DNA from: CAZMBI01 sp964564675
Lineage (GTDB): Bacteria > Pseudomonadota > Alphaproteobacteria > Rickettsiales > UBA3002
Assembly: GCA_964564675.1 (NCBI GenBank)
Contig: CAZMBI010000008.1
Coordinates: forward strand, 1-64,000
DNA length: 64,000 bases
Direction of reading: 5' to 3'
Below the pieces are notes generated by a model. It was not told the origin of the DNA, did not search any database, and saw only the letters and a program-made list of their open reading frames with translations. The position numbers and the translations under genes are program-made. Positions 43,275 to 51,473 of the stretch are shown here, one piece after another (the first letter of the stretch is position 1; each line of letters starts with the position of its first letter).

Positions 43275-44168
43275 TCACGCCTTTTTAGCCTCAAGCGGCA
43301 GCGGGGGCGTGGAACGCCGCGTGGTGTGGTATGCGTTAAACAGCGTCGCCGCGATAATCACGGCCGCGCCGCCTACCGTCCAGCTGTCGACGATTTCCCC
43401 GAAGGCGAAATAGGCGATGACCGAGACAAAGACGAGCTGCGCAAAATTCAGCGGAATAACCGTGGTGTAAGGCACTTTCGACAGGGCGGCGGCCACTGCC
43501 AACTGCTGGCTGAGCGCCAGCGCGCCGATCACCGCCAGCCACAGCCATACCGTGCCCTGCGGGGTCTGCCAGTGCGCAAGCCCGAAGGGCAGGGAGATCG
43601 CCGAACTCATCACCAGCATGTAAAGCGCGATACGCTGCGGGGTTTCACTGCGGGTGAGCAGCTTGATGGTATTGCCGCACAGGGCAAAGCCCAACGCCGC
43701 GCCCAGCGCGCACAAAATCCCCAGATTGAACTCGGCGAAACCGGGGCGGGTGATGAACAACACGCCGATAAAGCCGGTGGCGATGCAGGCGAGATTAACG
43801 CCGGTGGGGCGTTCCCCCAACAGGATCATGGCAATGATGGTGCCAAAGATCGGCGCGGCGAACAGCAGCGCCGTATGGCTGGGCAGGGGGATTTGCGTCA
43901 GCGCGTAAAAAGACAGCGAAAAGGAGCCGAACTCGAGGACGGCGCGAAGCCACAGCAGGCGGGGGTTCTTGGGTTTGAGATGCTGCGCGCCGCTGCGCCA
44001 CAGCAACGGCAGAAAAAACAATAAAGCGAACAGGTTATAAAATAACACGATCTGAAAGGTATGCATGCCGCCGGAAATATGGCGGACAATGCCGATGATG
44101 ATGGCTGACGACAGCAATACGTATAAAAACAGCAGGATGGCGGACAGGGTATCGCGTTGGGGCAGCAT
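43275..44168 (-). CDS. EamA/DMT-family transporter
   Basis: 297 aa with ten hydrophobic segments in two EamA halves (~6-135 and ~150-285). Typical pieces are LLFAAPIFGTIIAMILLGER, TPQRIALYMLVMSSAISLPF and TVIPLNFAQLVFVSVIAYFA followed by FGEIVDSWTVGGAAVII. ATG 44166-44168 is preferred; a reading from 44279 would overlap NAD kinase. It probably exports a metabolite or amino acid, but the substrate is unknown. It begins one base after the NAD kinase stop. Confidence 0.88.
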   Translation of the reverse strand: MLPQRDTLSAILLFLYVLLSSAIIIGIVRHISGGMHTFQIVLFYNLFALLFFLPLLWRSGAQHLKPKNPRLLWLRAVLEFGSFSLSFYALTQIPLPSHTALLFAAPIFGTIIAMILLGERPTGVNLACIATGFIGVLFITRPGFAEFNLGILCALGAALGFALCGNTIKLLTRSETPQRIALYMLVMSSAISLPFGLAHWQTPQGTVWLWLAVIGALALSQQLAVAAALSKVPYTTVIPLNFAQLVFVSVIAYFAFGEIVDSWTVGGAAVIIAATLFNAYHTTRRSTPPLPLEAKKA

Positions 44169-44169
44169 G

Positions 44170-44952
44170 TTAATAAATGAATTGTTCTTTGATGATGCGT
44201 TCTTCGAGGTTGTGTTCCGGGTCGAATAACAGGGATAAGCGAATATTGCGCTCCTCGTCAATCGATACGCTGATGACATCGCGAATTTCCGTAAAATCGG
44301 CCACCGCGCTGACCGGGCGCTTATCCGGGTCGAGTGCCTCCAGCGTGATGCTGGCCGTATGATGCAGCTGCGCGCCGCGCCAGCGCCGCGGGCGAAACGG
44401 GCTCATCGGTGTCATCGCCAGCAGGTTGCCGGTCAGCGGGATAATCGGTCCGCCGGCGGAGAAATTATAGGCCGTGCTGCCCGCCGGGCTGGAAATCAGG
44501 ATACCGTCGCAGATCAACTCCTCCAGCCGGACGACGTGGTCGATGGTGATACGGATTTTGGCGGCCTGCCGGCTCTCGCGGAACAAGGACACCTCGTTGA
44601 TCGCCAGCAGGCGCTTTTCCCGTCCGTCCAGCGTGCGCACATACATGCTCAGCGGGTGCAGCGCCGAGACCCGCGCCTTGCTGATGCGCTCGAGCAGATC
44701 GTCGGGGGAATAGCTGTTCATCAAGAACCCGACACTGCCGCAATTCATGCCGTAAATCGGGATGTTGCGCTGCATATACTGGTGCAGGATTTGCAGCAAG
44801 AAGCCGTCGCCGCCGAGCACCACCACCGCATCCGGCCGCGCCCCCTTTTTGCCCAGCCGCATGAAGCTATAGCGCTCGCTCAGCTCGGCATAGGCGTGCT
44901 GGGCTTTCTCCGAACCATCGGCGATGCAGGCGATCTGTGAACTTTCTATCAT
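44170..44952 (-). CDS. nadK: NAD kinase
   Basis: 260 aa enzyme that makes NADP from NAD and ATP or polyphosphate. VVVLGGDGFLLQILHQY carries the GGDG motif, followed by YGMNCGSVGFLMN, LLAINEVSLFRES, LEELICDGILISSPAGSTAY and SAGGPIIPL. Length matches the alphaproteobacterial form. It is transcribed divergently from hpnC, with about 45 bp between the start codons. Confidence 0.96.
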   Translation of the reverse strand: MIESSQIACIADGSEKAQHAYAELSERYSFMRLGKKGARPDAVVVLGGDGFLLQILHQYMQRNIPIYGMNCGSVGFLMNSYSPDDLLERISKARVSALHPLSMYVRTLDGREKRLLAINEVSLFRESRQAAKIRITIDHVVRLEELICDGILISSPAGSTAYNFSAGGPIIPLTGNLLAMTPMSPFRPRRWRGAQLHHTASITLEALDPDKRPVSAVADFTEIRDVISVSIDEERNIRLSLLFDPEHNLEERIIKEQFIY

Positions 44953-44997
44953 AACCGGTCTGTGTTAGTGCTTATCCTCCTTGTTTAGCAGGTTCTT

Positions 44998-45819
44998 ATG
45001 CCAATACAACCGCAAGCCGCCCGCCAGCATGAAAATTTTCCGGTTGCCTCATGGCTTTTGCCTGCTCCGGCGCGCGCTGCGGTGCGGGCGTTTTACGATT
45101 TCGCCCGCGGTGCCGATGATCTTGCCGATGCGCCGGACGTGCCGGCCGGGCAGCGCCGGGACGCCCTGATCGAGCTGCGTCAGGCGGTTATTGCGCGCGA
45201 TACGACGCAGGCGCCGGACTGGGCGCACGCCTATATTGCCCTGCTTGATGCCGGCCGCCTGCCCCCGGCGCATGGCGAGGCGCTGCTGCATGCCTTTATT
45301 CAGGACACGCAACAGTCGCGTTATGCCGATTATGCGGCCCTGCTGGATTATTGCCGCCACTCCGCGGCGCCGGTGGGGCGGGCGATGTTGGCGCTGTGCG
45401 GCGAGTCGCAGGCCGATGAGCAGGCCGCCGATGCGCTGTGCATCGCCCTGCAACTGCTTAATCATCTGCAGGATATTAAAGCCGATTACACCGCCCGCCA
45501 GCGCATCTATCTGCCTCAGGACTGGCTGATGGACGCCGCCGTGGCAGAGCCGGAGCTGGCCGGCACACGCTGTACACCTGGCCTGCGGCAGGTGATCGGG
45601 CGGCTGCTTACCGCTTGTGAGGCGCTGACCGATCAGGCTGCAGCGCTGCCGGCAAGCCTGCAAAGCCGACGCTTGCGTATGGAAATCGGCGTGATCCGGC
45701 AGGTGGCGCGGCGCCTCGCCGGGCGCTTGCGCACCCGCGATCCGCTCGCCGAACGCGTGGTTTTGAGCCGTGCCGACTATGCGTATTGCCTGTTTTATGG
45801 GCTGCGGGAGGGCCTATGA
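44998..45819 (+). CDS. hpnC: Squalene-pathway prenyltransferase HpnC
   Basis: 273 aa trans-isoprenyl diphosphate synthase-like protein. HENFPVASWLLPAPARAAVR and FYDFARGADDLADAPD (Asp-rich motif 1) match HpnC; LQLLNHLQDIKADY (Asp-rich motif 2), QRIYLPQDWL and ADYAYCLFYGL complete it. HpnC, HpnD and HpnE convert farnesyl diphosphate to squalene through presqualene diphosphate and hydroxysqualene, feeding hopanoid synthesis. Its stop overlaps hpnD (ATGA, 45816-45819). No hpnE is in the window. Confidence 0.93.
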   Translation: MPIQPQAARQHENFPVASWLLPAPARAAVRAFYDFARGADDLADAPDVPAGQRRDALIELRQAVIARDTTQAPDWAHAYIALLDAGRLPPAHGEALLHAFIQDTQQSRYADYAALLDYCRHSAAPVGRAMLALCGESQADEQAADALCIALQLLNHLQDIKADYTARQRIYLPQDWLMDAAVAEPELAGTRCTPGLRQVIGRLLTACEALTDQAAALPASLQSRRLRMEIGVIRQVARRLAGRLRTRDPLAERVVLSRADYAYCLFYGLREGL

Positions 45820-46691
45820 ACGGGCTTCTGGTATCGCTGCGACGGCGTTTGAGGCTAGTCAGAAGCAGTTTTTTCCTGCCTATGTGCTGGATGAGCGCGC
45901 CGCAGCGTCAGGGCATGCGGGCGGTGTATGCCTTCTGCGGCGAAGTCGATGATATCGCCGACGGCAGCGACGGGCGCGCCGAAAAGCAGCGCCGGCTGAG
46001 CTGGTGGGAGCAGGAAATCGCCCGGCTGTATGATGGCGCGCCCAGCCATCCCATCACCCGCGCGCTGCAGGCGGTGATTGCGCGCTATGATTTGCAGCAG
46101 GCGCATTTCCAGCAGATACTCGCCGGGGTGCGCATGGATACCGACGAACACATGCTGCTGCCCGATGCGGAGACGCTCGAGCGTTATTGTTATCGCGTGG
46201 CGGGTTGTGTGGGCCTGCTGTCGATCCGCATTTTCGGCTGCACGCAGCCGGCAAGCGAAGACTATGCGATTGCGCTCGGCCATGCCCTACAACGTACCAA
46301 TATCCTGCGCGATGTGCCCGCCGATGCGCGGATGGGCCGGATTTACCTACCCGGCGAATGGGTGCGTCTGGCCGGGCTGATGCCGCTGAAGCCGGCGGAG
46401 ATTGTAACAAACCCTGCGCGCCTGCAGCCGGTCTGCAAGCAGATGGCCGCTCAGGCCGATGATTATTACCGGCAGGCGGCGGCCCTGATAGACCCGGCGG
46501 ATGCGGCGGCGTTGCTGCCGGCGCGGATGATGAGCATCGGTTACCGTCGCCTGCTGCAACGGATGCAGGCCGACAACTGGCGCTACAACCGGGCGTATCG
46601 GCTGACGCTCAGCGACAAATGGGCGATGGGGCGGATGGTGGCGCAGGCATCGAAGGTCAATGAGACGCCGACTGGCGGACAAGCGCGATGA
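45816..46691 (+). CDS. hpnD: Presqualene diphosphate synthase HpnD
   Basis: 291 aa from ATG 45816-45818. SSFFLPMCWMSAPQRQGMRA followed by VYAFCGEVDDIADGSDG contains the first Asp-rich motif, and ALGHALQRTNILRDVPADAR followed by MGRIYLPGEW the second. YCYRVAGCVGLLSIRIFG is typical of HpnD/CrtB. It should join two farnesyl diphosphates to presqualene diphosphate. The last 35 bp overlap the 3' end of the convergent DUF2336 gene. Confidence 0.92.
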   Translation: MNGLLVSLRRRLRLVRSSFFLPMCWMSAPQRQGMRAVYAFCGEVDDIADGSDGRAEKQRRLSWWEQEIARLYDGAPSHPITRALQAVIARYDLQQAHFQQILAGVRMDTDEHMLLPDAETLERYCYRVAGCVGLLSIRIFGCTQPASEDYAIALGHALQRTNILRDVPADARMGRIYLPGEWVRLAGLMPLKPAEIVTNPARLQPVCKQMAAQADDYYRQAAALIDPADAAALLPARMMSIGYRRLLQRMQADNWRYNRAYRLTLSDKWAMGRMVAQASKVNETPTGGQAR

Positions 46692-47796
46692 TATAGGGGA
46701 TATTATTAATATCGGCGCCCTGGCTTTCTTCCAGCAGCAGTTTGACTACCTGGTTGGCGTATTGTTTCGCGCCGAAGCCGCTGCTTTTCTCATCCAATGC
46801 AATGACGACTTTAAGTAACAGGCGCACCGCCTCGAACATGCTTTCCGGCAGGCCGGTCTTGAGGTATAGCGCGTGAAAGCCGAGCGGGCCCTTATCGTGA
46901 ATCAGTTTACGGGCATTGATTTTGGGAATGTTTGCCTGGCGCGCCAGCGCCGCCTCGAAAAATCGCAGATAGCCGCGGCACAGGGAAGAAAGGATAATGG
47001 AGGGGGTGAGCCGCCCATCGGTGCGCATCTGCTCCACCACATAATCGATTTCTTCCTCGGAGGTCTGCTGTGACAACAAATCGAGCGTGACATGCTCGCG
47101 GGTCTCTTGCTCGATCGCGCCGGCCGAGAACTGATATCGCCGCTCAAGCTCTTCAGCCAGCGAATCGGATACGTACTTGATCAGTTTTTCCGCCACCGCC
47201 ACCGGCAGCTGCGGGCGCGAGGCCATGGCTGTAGTGACGGTTTCTTCATGCTGAAACTCGGTGATGATCTGGTTGTAGGTCTTATCGGCGATTTCCGCCT
47301 GCTGATTTTCCAGCAAGGTGGATACCACCTGCGGATAGTGGGTTTCGGTCAGGGCATGACTTACACGGGTGGAAACTTTGTCGCGTTCGGCCACGGCGAC
47401 GAGTTTGCCGATTTCCTTACTGGTTTCCACGATACGGATGAGATCGGCATCGCTTAGCACCTGACTGGCGCGCAATACCGGTAGCGAGACCTGCTCGATA
47501 TCTTCGGCCAGATGCAGCACTACATCACGCGGGATATCAGTGATATCCTTGATCTGGTCCGCCAGCCGCTGGCGGACGCGTAATTCCGTATCGCGCATCA
47601 GCAGGCGGAAGATCTGTTCGGCATATTCATATTCGCGGGGGTTGAACTGGTGCTGGGCGTAGTTGGTGGAGATTTTATCCAGCACATTGATCCGCGCGTC
47701 CGGCGAATCTTCGCGCATCAGCCGCTCGACATCATCCTGCGACAGGTAAATGTCGTCTTTTTTCATTCGAGTGCTTGGATTAGTGGACGGTGCCAT
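46657..47796 (-). CDS. DUF2336 helical-repeat protein (paralogue 2)
   Basis: 379 aa, mostly alpha-helical, with HEAT-like repeats: SPDARINVLDKISTNYAQHQ, YAEQIFRLLMRDTELRVRQR and LADQIKDITDIPRDVVLHLA. These match DUF2336, an alphaproteobacterial family of unknown role seen near signalling genes. The start at 47794-47796 has GGAG about 9 nt upstream and lies 17 bp inside the preceding paralogue; Met at 47764-47766 is an alternative. It forms a tandem pair with the next gene, with clear sequence similarity. Confidence 0.85.
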   Translation of the reverse strand: MAPSTNPSTRMKKDDIYLSQDDVERLMREDSPDARINVLDKISTNYAQHQFNPREYEYAEQIFRLLMRDTELRVRQRLADQIKDITDIPRDVVLHLAEDIEQVSLPVLRASQVLSDADLIRIVETSKEIGKLVAVAERDKVSTRVSHALTETHYPQVVSTLLENQQAEIADKTYNQIITEFQHEETVTTAMASRPQLPVAVAEKLIKYVSDSLAEELERRYQFSAGAIEQETREHVTLDLLSQQTSEEEIDYVVEQMRTDGRLTPSIILSSLCRGYLRFFEAALARQANIPKINARKLIHDKGPLGFHALYLKTGLPESMFEAVRLLLKVVIALDEKSSGFGAKQYANQVVKLLLEESQGADINNIPYIIALVRQSASH

Positions 47797-48898
47797 CGCG
47801 CATACTCCATCCTACAATAGACAGCAAGTATGGCATGTTTTCAATCGTTTTGTCATACCCTTCCTGCACAATCCGGTCGACAAGGCGATGCGGAAAGTTG
47901 GCCTGATGATATTGCCCAAAGCGGGTTTGCTCCAAAGCGAGCTGAAACAGGGCGCGCAGCGCCTCGCGGAAGCTCTCCGGCATGCCGCAATGATCATACA
48001 GCGCATCGAAGCCTTTGCCGCCCGGATCGAGCAGCAGCACTTTGGTGTTGCTCAATGAGATATTGCAGCGCTTGGCCATGGCCGTTTCGAAAAAGCGGAT
48101 ATTGCCGGAACACAGCGCGCGGATGATCACCGAATCAGTCAGGCGTTTATTGCGGTGCATGTGGGTGATAAGATCCTGGATATCCTGCTGGCCCATCCAC
48201 GGCGATAAAAAAGCCAGCACCGACACTTCGCGGGCATTGCGGCTGATATCATCGGCTTTTTTCCGGTGCAGGCGGTAGCGCCGGGTGAGGTCTTTTTTCA
48301 GGTGATCGGAGACGAGATGAAAGAGCGTTTCAGCATATTGGTAAGGCAGGCCGCCGCGATAGACCAGCGCTTCGAGAATCGACTGATCGTGATGGTATTC
48401 CTCGATCACGTAATCGAGCGTCTCGTTACCAATCGCGGCGCTGCGGTTCTCGATCAGGGTTTTGCTCAGGCCGCTGTCGCCGCACTTACATAAGGCGTCA
48501 CTCAGGGCTGCGGAAATACTGCCACGCCGGGCGATGGCGTGAAGTTTTTGTATCTGAGCGGTGGATTGCACAATGGCGATCAGTGTGTCTTCGTCAAGTA
48601 CCGGCGAATGTTCCAGCACGTGTTCGGCCACGCTGTCTTCATCGTCGGCCAGGGCCAGGACAATGTCGCGGGGAATATGATGCTGATGGCAGATGCCTTT
48701 GGCCAATGTTTCACGCACCTTGCGTGCGGTGTCGCGCAGTAACAGCCGGAGAATCTCATGCGCGACGTCTTTTTCGCGACCGTAAAAATCGTGATCGCCC
48801 AGTCCGCGACAGAGCTTTTCCACAAGTTCCGAACGCACTTTCACCGACGGGTCATGCACCAGCCGCTGAATATCGGTTTGCGTAATACGAGACGTCAT
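47780..48898 (-). CDS. DUF2336 helical-repeat protein (paralogue 1)
   Basis: 372 aa from ATG 48896-48898. The N-terminal half reads SVKVRSELVEKLCRGLGDHD, AHEILRLLLRDTARKVRETL, HIPRDIVLALADDEDSV, aligning position by position with the downstream paralogue. The C-terminal half contains RYRLHRKKADDISRNAREVS and DALYDHCGMPESFREALRAL. Helical scaffold proteins of this family may mediate protein interactions; nothing catalytic is visible. The pair probably arose by duplication. Confidence 0.85.
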   Translation of the reverse strand: MTSRITQTDIQRLVHDPSVKVRSELVEKLCRGLGDHDFYGREKDVAHEILRLLLRDTARKVRETLAKGICHQHHIPRDIVLALADDEDSVAEHVLEHSPVLDEDTLIAIVQSTAQIQKLHAIARRGSISAALSDALCKCGDSGLSKTLIENRSAAIGNETLDYVIEEYHHDQSILEALVYRGGLPYQYAETLFHLVSDHLKKDLTRRYRLHRKKADDISRNAREVSVLAFLSPWMGQQDIQDLITHMHRNKRLTDSVIIRALCSGNIRFFETAMAKRCNISLSNTKVLLLDPGGKGFDALYDHCGMPESFREALRALFQLALEQTRFGQYHQANFPHRLVDRIVQEGYDKTIENMPYLLSIVGWSMRDGTVH

Positions 48899-49118
48899 GA
48901 TCGCACATCCCAGATTTCTGCCCATTGTCTACCGGTTCGGTATGAGTCTGAGCGTTTTCTTAATGTTATAGCAATGTTTCAGCCCATCTGCCAGTTTTGT
49001 CTGGTACTGATAACGTTTATCTTAGCGAATATTCATTAAAATAAACTTAATTTTTTAACAAAATTGTCGGGATCGCATTTCCCTTTACCGGGGGCGGGGA
49101 ATGCATTAGACGTGGCGC

Positions 49119-49457
49119 ATGACGGAAACGCCCACTTCTTCAGATTCATTGCGGCACTTGCAGCAGGTAATCGCCGGGCGGCGGGAGGCGGATGCGAGCG
49201 TATCTTATATCGCTTCGCTGTTTGCCAAGGGCACGCCTAAAATAGCGCGCAAGGTCGCTGAAGAGGCATTGGAAGTGGCATTGGCCGCCACTATCGAAAC
49301 GCGCGAGCAGGTGATTACCGAGTCGGCCGATTTGTTATTTCACCTGCTCGTATTGTGGGAAGCCGAAGGCGTGCGTCTAGACGAGGTGCTTGCCGAGCTC
49401 GCGCGGCGCGAAGGCGTTTCGGGTTTGCAGGAAAAAGCCGGGCGGCAGGAACCTTAA
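49119..49457 (+). CDS. hisE: Phosphoribosyl-ATP diphosphatase (HisE)
   Basis: 112 aa enzyme of the second histidine step, cleaving phosphoribosyl-ATP to phosphoribosyl-AMP. The metal-binding region is seen in SYIASLFAKGTPKIARKVAE and EALEVALAA, with ESADLLFHLLVLWEAEGV after it. It heads the HisE-HIT unit on the plus strand; hisG and hisD are on the other strand 2-3.5 kb away. The start at 49119 leaves a 193-bp spacer upstream containing a T-rich stretch. Confidence 0.95.
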   Translation: MTETPTSSDSLRHLQQVIAGRREADASVSYIASLFAKGTPKIARKVAEEALEVALAATIETREQVITESADLLFHLLVLWEAEGVRLDEVLAELARREGVSGLQEKAGRQEP

Positions 49458-49485
49458 GGCGACAACAGCAGATAAGGAGCGCATC

Positions 49486-49860
49486 ATGGCCTATGATTCA
49501 TCCAATATTTTCGCGCAGATCATCCGCGGCGAGATTCCCAGCAAAAAAGTGTTTGAGGATAGCAGCGTACTGGCGTTTGAGGATGCCCACCCGGCAGCAC
49601 CGATACATGTGCTGGTGGTACCCAAGGGCGAATACGAATCGTTTGATGATTTTACCGACCGCGCCGATACGGACACGGTGGCGCATTTTTTCCGCACCAT
49701 CCGACGCATTGCGCATCAGCTAGGGCTGGAGCGTTCCGGTTATCGGCTGCTGACCAATCACGGTCAACACGCCAGCCAGAGTGTGCCGCATTTTCATGTG
49801 CATCTGCTGGGCGGGCGGCCGCTCGGCGCGCTCCTGCCGGGCGATGAGGCAAGCCGTTAG
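49486..49860 (+). CDS. HIT-family hydrolase (HinT-like)
   Basis: 124 aa histidine-triad nucleotide hydrolase/transferase. It begins MAYDSSNIFAQIIRGEIPSK, with the first-shell blocks FEDAHPAAPIHVLVVPKGEY and the HIT motif PHFHVHLLGGRPLG. HinT proteins cleave AMP-lysine and other purine phosphoramidates. AAGGAG lies 7 nt before ATG 49486. Its stop overlaps the maf stop by 3 bp on the other strand. Confidence 0.93.
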   Translation: MAYDSSNIFAQIIRGEIPSKKVFEDSSVLAFEDAHPAAPIHVLVVPKGEYESFDDFTDRADTDTVAHFFRTIRRIAHQLGLERSGYRLLTNHGQHASQSVPHFHVHLLGGRPLGALLPGDEASR

Positions 49861-50474
49861 TCCCCTGCGCCGGTTGCGGCCATCCGGCCGGCCAGCATCG
49901 CGCGCACTTCGGCCAGCGGCAGGCCGACGACATTGCTGTATGAGCCGTTGATGAAGGGGATGAAGGCCTGTGCGGCGCCCTGAATCGCGTAGCCGCCGGC
50001 TTTGCCCTGCCATTCACCGGTTTGGATATACCAGTCGATATCTTCCTCGACGAGCCTGCGGCATTTCACTACGGTGGTGACCAGGCGCAGGATCATACTC
50101 TTCTCCTCCGGGGAAGGGTCAGAACGCGAGGCAGGATGCATGACGCATACCCCCGTCATCACCCGGTGGCGGCGGCCGGACAGCAGCTGCAGACAGGCCC
50201 GCGCGCTGGCCTCGTCTTCGGTTTTGGGCAGGATACGCCGGCCGCATGCCACTACCGTATCGGCCGCGAGAATGACGGCATCGGGGTGTGCGGCGGCTAC
50301 GGTTTGGGCTTTCTCGCGCGCCATTCGGGCGGCGTAGTCGCGGGCGCGTTCGCCCTTTCCGGGGGTTTCGTCGATATCGGCGGGAATGATGCGATCGGGC
50401 GCGCGGCCGATAGCTGCCAGCAGATCGCGCCGGCGCGGTGAGGCGGAAGCGAGAATGAAAGAGGGATCGGGCAT
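49857..50474 (-). CDS. maf: Maf-like nucleoside triphosphate pyrophosphatase
   Basis: 205 aa. LASASPRRRDLLAAIG is the start motif of Maf proteins, followed by ARMAREKAQTVAAAHPDAVI, LAADTVVACGRRI, DIDWYIQTGEWQGKAGGYAI and INGSYSNVVGLPLAEV. It removes non-canonical or modified nucleotides such as dTTP/UTP variants and influences septum formation. The start codon lies inside one arm of a long inverted repeat (50470-50525), so translation might be modulated by that hairpin. The gene follows infA as in other alphaproteobacteria. Confidence 0.94.
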   Translation of the reverse strand: MPDPSFILASASPRRRDLLAAIGRAPDRIIPADIDETPGKGERARDYAARMAREKAQTVAAAHPDAVILAADTVVACGRRILPKTEDEASARACLQLLSGRRHRVMTGVCVMHPASRSDPSPEEKSMILRLVTTVVKCRRLVEEDIDWYIQTGEWQGKAGGYAIQGAAQAFIPFINGSYSNVVGLPLAEVRAMLAGRMAATGAGD

Positions 50475-50525
50475 TAGGCATTAGAGATTAGCATCACCAA
50501 AGCCTAATCCCTAAAGCCTAATGCC
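50470..50525 (-). repeat. 22-bp inverted repeat between infA and maf
   Basis: GGCATTAGGCATTAGAGATTAG (22 nt, cited only as its position 50470-50491) is the near-perfect inverse (20/22) of 50504-50525, around a 12-nt loop. The distal arm covers the maf ATG. ATTAG recurs within each arm. It fills the whole infA-maf spacer. Confidence 0.65.
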
Positions 50526-50526
50526 T

Positions 50527-50745
50527 TCATTTGTGCCGGAACTTAATTCGCCCTTTGGTCAGGTCGTAGGGCGTCATTTCGACGGTGACATTATCGCCGG
50601 CCAGCACGCGGATGCGGTTCTTGCGCATTTTGCCGGAGGTGTGCGCCAGCACGATATGGCCGTTGGCCAGTTTGACGCGGAACATGGCATTGGGCAGCAA
50701 TTCCTCCACCACACCTTCAAATTCGATGAGATCTTCTTTTGCCAT
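50527..50745 (-). CDS. infA: Translation initiation factor IF-1
   Basis: 72 aa S1/OB-fold protein that occupies the A site during initiation. EDLIEFEGVVEELLPNAMFR and VKLANGHIVLAHTSGKMRKN, RIRVLAGDNVTVEMTPYDL and GRIKFRHK match IF-1 throughout. The length equals the bacterial standard. A palindromic element ends 12 bp upstream of the start, so the infA promoter must lie in or beyond it. Confidence 0.97.
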   Translation of the reverse strand: MAKEDLIEFEGVVEELLPNAMFRVKLANGHIVLAHTSGKMRKNRIRVLAGDNVTVEMTPYDLTKGRIKFRHK

Positions 50746-50756
50746 CGTTTAAAACT

Positions 50757-50900
50757 GTCATCCCGGCCTGTGGGGGCCTGCAAGGCCGAAGCGCGAGCCG
50801 GGAGCTTTCTCCAATTGTTCGGTTTCACTTATCCGAGATCCCGGATCGTAACCTTCGCGTCGCTCGTATTGCTCGCTGCTTTGGTAACGTCCGGGATGAC
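50757..50900. repeat. Palindromic repeat element, type GTCAT...ATGAC (copy 2)
   Basis: A 144-bp noncoding element bounded by perfect 10-bp inverted ends, GTCATCCCGG and CCGGGATGAC, with further nested palindromes (GGCCT...AGGCC, GAGATCCCGGATC). It fills the infA-UPF0262 spacer. The end pattern matches the element at 13216-13295, so both may belong to one family. Confidence 0.65.
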
Positions 50901-50914
50901 GTAGCTGCACTACG

Positions 50915-51391
50915 TCACTTTATGTGTAACACGCAGATGAGCGTAAATAGACGCCTTGCGGTAGGAAAATCAAGTATAATTCGTTCTTTGAGGGTGTCTT
51001 GCAATAATTCGGAGCCCTCATTATGGATGCCGCGGCGGCCCATATCGATTGCCTCCAGCTTGTGCGGTTCGGCATGCAGCGCCTCATAATAGCTCTCGCA
51101 CAGCAGGAAATAGTCTTTAATCAAGCCCTTGAACGGCTGCATGGGCAGGGTGACATCGCGCGGTTCGGCCATATGTTCGGAGGAGACGCGAAACAGCAAT
51201 TTATTATCCTGCGTGCTTAGAAAGAGCGCATACGGCCCGGCTTCCACACAGGTGGGGGCGAAGCGGTTGGCTTCCAGCAGATCGCTGATGGCGGTCCGGC
51301 GTTCGGCTTCGATATGTTCGGCGCGGCGGCGGATCGTGCCTTCATCAAGCGTAACGGCGGTAAGATAGTGTGTTTCGGTGAGGGTATTCAT
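50915..51391 (-). CDS. UPF0262 family protein
   Basis: 158 aa from ATG 51389-51391. LTAVTLDEGTIRRRAEHIEA, AISDLLEANRFAPTCVEAGP, LPMQPFKGLIKDYFLLCESY and GRRGIHNEGSELLQDTLKER match UPF0262, a conserved alphaproteobacterial family without known activity that usually lies between hisD and infA, as here. The longer reading to 51505 adds a basic extension without support. Confidence 0.92.
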   Translation of the reverse strand: MNTLTETHYLTAVTLDEGTIRRRAEHIEAERRTAISDLLEANRFAPTCVEAGPYALFLSTQDNKLLFRVSSEHMAEPRDVTLPMQPFKGLIKDYFLLCESYYEALHAEPHKLEAIDMGRRGIHNEGSELLQDTLKERIILDFPTARRLFTLICVLHIK

Positions 51392-51473
51392 AAAGCCAGT
51401 ATAACGAATGCGGGTGCGCTTCGGTAGGGGCATTTTCGCCAGGCCAGCGCCCGACTGCGCGCGGGCGGGCCGA

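Noticed and set aside
43263..44024. 253-codon plus-strand open frame rich in Gln/Arg opposite the EamA gene
   Set aside because: Low-complexity antisense translation of a membrane-protein gene; no independent support.
45770..45952. Alternative frame at the hpnC-hpnD junction suggesting a frameshift in hpnD
   Set aside because: The main frame already gives SSFFLPM...MRAVYAFC as expected for HpnD, so no frameshift is needed.
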